A DNA stretch of 16,044 nucleotides, taken from positions 1-16,044 of the forward strand of contig QIGA01000001.1 of assembly GCA_003229915.1 (NCBI GenBank), written 5' to 3'. The notes below the pieces were generated by a model that worked only from the letters and a program-made list of their open reading frames with translations, did not search any database and was not told the DNA's origin. Position numbers and translations under genes: made by a program. Position 1 is the stretch's first letter. The number at the start of each line of letters is the position of its first letter. This document shows, in pieces, positions 13,418-16,044 of this stretch. Source of the DNA: Chloroflexota bacterium. Its GTDB lineage: Bacteria; Chloroflexota; Dehalococcoidia; SZUA-161.

Positions 13418-14416
13418 ATGAAGATAGGACGGATAACCAGGCCGCCGGTCAGGATGAGACGTCGTGCTCGTGTGGCTGCATCCACTGTTGCCAAAACAGA
13501 GCCCACCATTACGTCGATCACCTGGGGAAAGCTGACCTGGGTCAACATAGAAAGGCCTACGGAGGAGGAGACAAAGTATCTCGCTGAACGCTATCCCTTT
13601 CATCGTCTCGATCTGGATGACTGCTTGAGTAAGATCCAGATGCCGAAGATCGACGAGTACGAAGATTACTTCTTTATGGTGTTCCATTTCCCTGTGTTCA
13701 ATCCTCAGGCCCGGGTCACCACATCAAGCCAGGTTTCCATATTCATCGGTGAGGATTACTTGATAACCCTGCATCATGGTGGCCTCAAGTCTCTGGTGAC
13801 TTTCTTTAGAGCGTGTGAGACGAATGAGAAAACCAGAGAGGAAAGCATGGGCCGCAGCTCTGGCTACTTGCTGTATCTCATCCTCGACAGGCTGGTTAAC
13901 TATTGCTTCCCCATATTAAACAAGATCGGTGAGAACATCGATGAGGTTGAGGATCGTATCTTCGGTGAGAATCCGCGGGGAACGGTCGAGGATGTAGCAG
14001 TGTTGCGGCGCGATATCATATCATTTCGGCGAATTATCAGGCCCCAGACGGAAGCTGTGGAGCTGCTGGAGCAGAAAGAGTGGCCTGTTTTCAAGGAAGA
14101 CCCCGAAATCTACTTCGGCGACATAGCGGACCACTTGCGCAAGATTCGAGATACCCTCGATGACTATAAGGAGGTAGTCGAGGGTCTTAGCGATACCAAT
14201 AATACGCTAATCTCGTTTCGCATAAATGAGGTCATCCGGGTGCTGACCATCATCTCGACGATAATGCTGCCCCTGACATTAGTTGCCAGCATCTTGGGCA
14301 TGAATATCTACCCCATGCCTGTTGACAGCCCTGCCGCCTTTGCCGGAATAATCGTGGCTATGATCGGTATCATCGCGCTTATGCTGGCTTTCTTCCGTTC
14401 GAGGCGCTGGATCTAA
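13418..14416 (+). CDS. corA: CorA-family magnesium/divalent cation transporter
   Basis: CorA forms a homopentameric inner-membrane channel for Mg2+ (and Co2+). The 332 residues have a large cytoplasmic alpha/beta N-terminal domain with long helices, then two C-terminal membrane helices at about 274-293 and 307-325, and a basic tail FRSRRWI. The selectivity signature GMN is present at 294-296 (LGMNIYPMP); the Tyr that usually precedes it is Leu here. The ATG at 13418 has GGAG 13 nt upstream, rather far; an ATG at 13454 is possible and would lose only 12 basic residues. The open frame extends 237 nt further upstream inside trxB, which is not used. The next gene starts within a few nt, suggesting one transcript. 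Confidence 0.9.
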   Translation: MKIGRITRPPVRMRRRARVAASTVAKTEPTITSITWGKLTWVNIERPTEEETKYLAERYPFHRLDLDDCLSKIQMPKIDEYEDYFFMVFHFPVFNPQARVTTSSQVSIFIGEDYLITLHHGGLKSLVTFFRACETNEKTREESMGRSSGYLLYLILDRLVNYCFPILNKIGENIDEVEDRIFGENPRGTVEDVAVLRRDIISFRRIIRPQTEAVELLEQKEWPVFKEDPEIYFGDIADHLRKIRDTLDDYKEVVEGLSDTNNTLISFRINEVIRVLTIISTIMLPLTLVASILGMNIYPMPVDSPAAFAGIIVAMIGIIALMLAFFRSRRWI

Positions 14417-14422
14417 AGGGTG

Positions 14423-15124
14423 ATGGTCATCTCACAACGTTTTCTTGTTGTTGCTGCTGTCTTCATCACTTCCCTCATTACCGCGAATATCATCGCTGTC
14501 AAACTGATAACCCTGGGCATTGGGCCGTGGAAGCTCGGCAGTCTGGAGCTCCCAGCGCCGCTGCCCGCTGCGATCGTCATTTTTCCCCTGAGCTACATCT
14601 TTGGCGATATACTCACCGAGGTCTATGGCTATCGCCAGGCGCGCCGTGTGATCTGGCTGGGGTTCTTCAGTAACTTGATCGCGGTGACTGCTTTCTGGGT
14701 GGCGGGGCAGATTCCGGCGCTTGATGCCGATGTTCAGACTGCCTATGACCGTATCCTGGGCTATGCCCCCCGTATTCTGGCAGCCTCCTTCGCCGCTTAT
14801 CTCGTTGGCGAGTTCGCCAATTCCTTCATCCTGGCCAAGATGAAGATCAGGACCAAGGGGCGCTTCCTGTGGGCTAGAACTATCAGCTCCACTATCGTCG
14901 GTCAGGGACTAGATGCCGCGGTTTTTATCGCCATCGCCTTCGCTGGTACGTTGCCCGGGGTTGTTCTTGGCGGCATAATCCTTACCCACTGGCTGGTCAA
15001 AACGCTGTACGAGGTGGCGGCCACCCCGCTCACCTACGCTGTGGTGAACTACCTGAAGAAAAAAGAGGGCCTCGATACCTACGATTACGACACTGATTTC
15101 AATCCCCTGCGGGTTACCCGCTGA
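14423..15124 (+). CDS. Queuosine precursor transporter, YhhQ/VUT family
   Basis: This 233-residue integral membrane protein matches the YhhQ (DUF165, vitamin-uptake-like) family, whose E. coli member imports 7-cyano-7-deazaguanine and related queuosine precursors. The characteristic segment FPLSYIFGDILTEVYGYRQARR lies near residues 54-75. Several hydrophobic helices are visible: the first about 8-34, others around 80-95, 118-135, 155-175 and 180-205. The late LTHWLVKTLYEVAATPLTY motif is also typical. The start may be ATG 14423 or the GTG 14420 directly before it; neither has a strong ribosome binding site, and coupling to corA, which ends seven nt upstream, is likely. No queuosine biosynthesis gene or preQ1 riboswitch is in the window. 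Confidence 0.88.
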   Translation: MVISQRFLVVAAVFITSLITANIIAVKLITLGIGPWKLGSLELPAPLPAAIVIFPLSYIFGDILTEVYGYRQARRVIWLGFFSNLIAVTAFWVAGQIPALDADVQTAYDRILGYAPRILAASFAAYLVGEFANSFILAKMKIRTKGRFLWARTISSTIVGQGLDAAVFIAIAFAGTLPGVVLGGIILTHWLVKTLYEVAATPLTYAVVNYLKKKEGLDTYDYDTDFNPLRVTR

Positions 15125-15154
15125 GGTCGACTTTTGTAGAAAGGAAATTGCGAG

Positions 15155-15925
15155 ATGGAGATCAGGGTCCTGGGGGCGCACAACGTCGAATCGGCGACAA
15201 GCAAGCTGACGTCCTTGCTCATCGATGGTGTTCTCGTGGTGGATGCGGGGGCGCTTACCTCCAGCCTTTCCCTTTCAGAGCAGGAAAGAGTGACCTCTAT
15301 TCTGCTCACCCACTGCCACTATGATCACGTGAGGGACATCGCTGCCATCGCGCTCAATACCACTTACTTCGAGGGGAATATCCGGGTCTATGCCCAGGCC
15401 AGCACGCTCGCCGCTATCTCCGATCACCTTCTCAACGATGTCATATATCCCGATTTCACCAAGGTCCCTGCTGCCAACCCCTCACTGACATTCAGCCCCC
15501 TGGAGCCCCACAAGGTCGAGGATGTCGACGGCTACAAAGTGCTGGCTGTTCCCGTGAAGCACGGCGCTGCCACGGTGGGCTATCAGATTACCTCGGGTGA
15601 GGGGAAGAGCTTCTTCTACAGTGGGGATACGGGGCCTGGTTTGTCCTCTTGCTGGGAGCACCTGTCGCCGCATCTGCTTTTTATCGATGTGACCTTGCCC
15701 AATAGGTTGGAGGAGCACGCGGTCTCCTCCAATCACCTTACCCCCTATTTGCTTGGCGAGGAGTTGGCTCTGTTCAAAAAGGTCAAGGGCTATCTCCCGC
15801 CGGTCGTGCCCATCCACCTCAGTCCCCAGTTCGAGGACGAGATCAAGGAAGAAGTAGGACGTGTAGCTCTGGAGTTGGGTGCGAGCATAACGGTTGCTCA
15901 CGAGGGGATGAGGCTGAGCCTGTAG
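15155..15925 (+). CDS. Metallo-beta-lactamase-fold hydrolase (cyclic-nucleotide phosphodiesterase-like)
   Basis: This 256-residue protein has the alpha-beta/beta-alpha metallo-beta-lactamase fold. The metal motif THCHYDHVRD supplies His53, His55, Asp57 and His58. His136 (VKHGAAT) and Asp158 (YSGDTGPG) are the likely further ligands, and PIHLSP near the C-terminus gives a last histidine. The opening MEIRVLGAHN and the DAGALTSSLS segment recall the class II 3',5'-cyclic-nucleotide phosphodiesterase-like branch, but the substrate is not certain. The ATG has AGAAAGGA upstream at about ten nt. The stop codon lies within a 28-bp perfect palindrome, so the gene ends in a repeat or terminator element. 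It is 30 nt downstream of the membrane transporter gene and probably shares its transcript. Confidence 0.88.
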   Translation: MEIRVLGAHNVESATSKLTSLLIDGVLVVDAGALTSSLSLSEQERVTSILLTHCHYDHVRDIAAIALNTTYFEGNIRVYAQASTLAAISDHLLNDVIYPDFTKVPAANPSLTFSPLEPHKVEDVDGYKVLAVPVKHGAATVGYQITSGEGKSFFYSGDTGPGLSSCWEHLSPHLLFIDVTLPNRLEEHAVSSNHLTPYLLGEELALFKKVKGYLPPVVPIHLSPQFEDEIKEEVGRVALELGASITVAHEGMRLSL

Positions 15926-15949
15926 GGGCGTTCAATTGAACGCCCCTAC
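15922..15949. terminator. 28-bp perfect palindrome holding the stop codon of the hydrolase gene
   Basis: The arm GTAGGGGCGTTCAA is followed directly by its exact reverse complement. The TAG stop is at 15923-15925. TTGTT follows, a weak T-rich tail. It belongs to the AGGGGCG palindrome family seen at 4456, 6667 and 9043. Confidence 0.6.
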
Positions 15950-16009
15950 CTTGTTCGGAGATGTCGGGGTCTGTCCTGAGCTCTTCGAAGAATGAGGTCT
16001 CAACCTTGG

Positions 16010-16036
16010 GTAGGGGCACGGTCACCGCGCCCCTAC
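16010..16036. repeat. AGGGGC-type palindrome at the window end
   Basis: GTAGGGGC pairs with GCCCCTAC, then an A/C mismatch, then CGGT with ACCG around a single C. It lies 60 nt after the previous palindrome. The DNA between (TCCTGAGCTCTTCGAAGAATG, 15974-15994) contains a TTCGAA-centred motif and no gene. Confidence 0.6.
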
Positions 16037-16044
16037 GAAGATCG

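Noticed and set aside
1..16044. CRISPR array, rRNA, prophage or transposase genes
   Set aside because: No regularly spaced direct repeats, no rRNA-like conserved segments and no phage or transposase domains were seen on either strand.

Overview
The window reads as an ordinary bacterial chromosome segment of mid-to-high GC with densely packed genes. No transposase, integrase, rRNA, tRNA or CRISPR array was seen. The mix of a paired acyl-CoA dehydrogenase unit, a BadF-type activase beside plsX, a short archaeal/Chloroflexota-like NAD-salvage operon, and interspersed AGGGGCG-type palindromes suggests an uncultured Chloroflexota (Dehalococcoidia-like) genome. That placement is inference from general resemblance and was not tested.

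Layout. Bases 1-4314 are all on the minus strand. Reading in the direction of transcription they are nicotinamidase and nicotinate phosphoribosyltransferase (the two-step Preiss-Handler entry to NAD), a stand-alone Lrp/AsnC ligand-binding-domain protein, and two acyl-CoA dehydrogenases, the second cut by the window start. Each of the two sets has its own sigma70-like promoter. Bases 4647-5909 on the plus strand hold a SpeD homologue followed 3 nt later by an aminopropyltransferase of the spermidine/thermospermine synthase family. Bases 6023-6491 on the minus strand hold a hicA-hicB toxin-antitoxin pair. Bases 6779-15925 are all plus strand: PcrA/UvrD helicase, a YraN/UPF0102 protein, a BadF-type activase overlapping plsX, thioredoxin, thioredoxin reductase, CorA, a YhhQ/VUT-family queuosine-precursor transporter, and a metallo-beta-lactamase-fold hydrolase.

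Most interesting points. First, the SpeD homologue keeps the whole family scaffold and numbering but has Ala where the self-cleaving, pyruvoyl-forming Ser63 should be, and His where the catalytic Cys83 should be. It still sits in an operon with an aminopropyltransferase that needs decarboxylated AdoMet. Second, this speD-speE-hicBA block is bracketed by two inverted copies of a 158-181 bp interspersed repeat that share a 66-nt identical core. Third, the NAD-salvage operon has a perfect 17-bp palindrome centred on its -10 box, followed by a hairpin that reaches into the ribosome binding site. Fourth, the two acyl-CoA dehydrogenases look like complementary subunits: one keeps a helix-G Glu, the other has neither known catalytic-base position.

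Intergenic DNA is concentrated at 4315-4646, 6492-6778 and 8978-9383. These hold promoters, the repeats and several hairpins. The window ends in two more palindromes of the AGGGGCG family.
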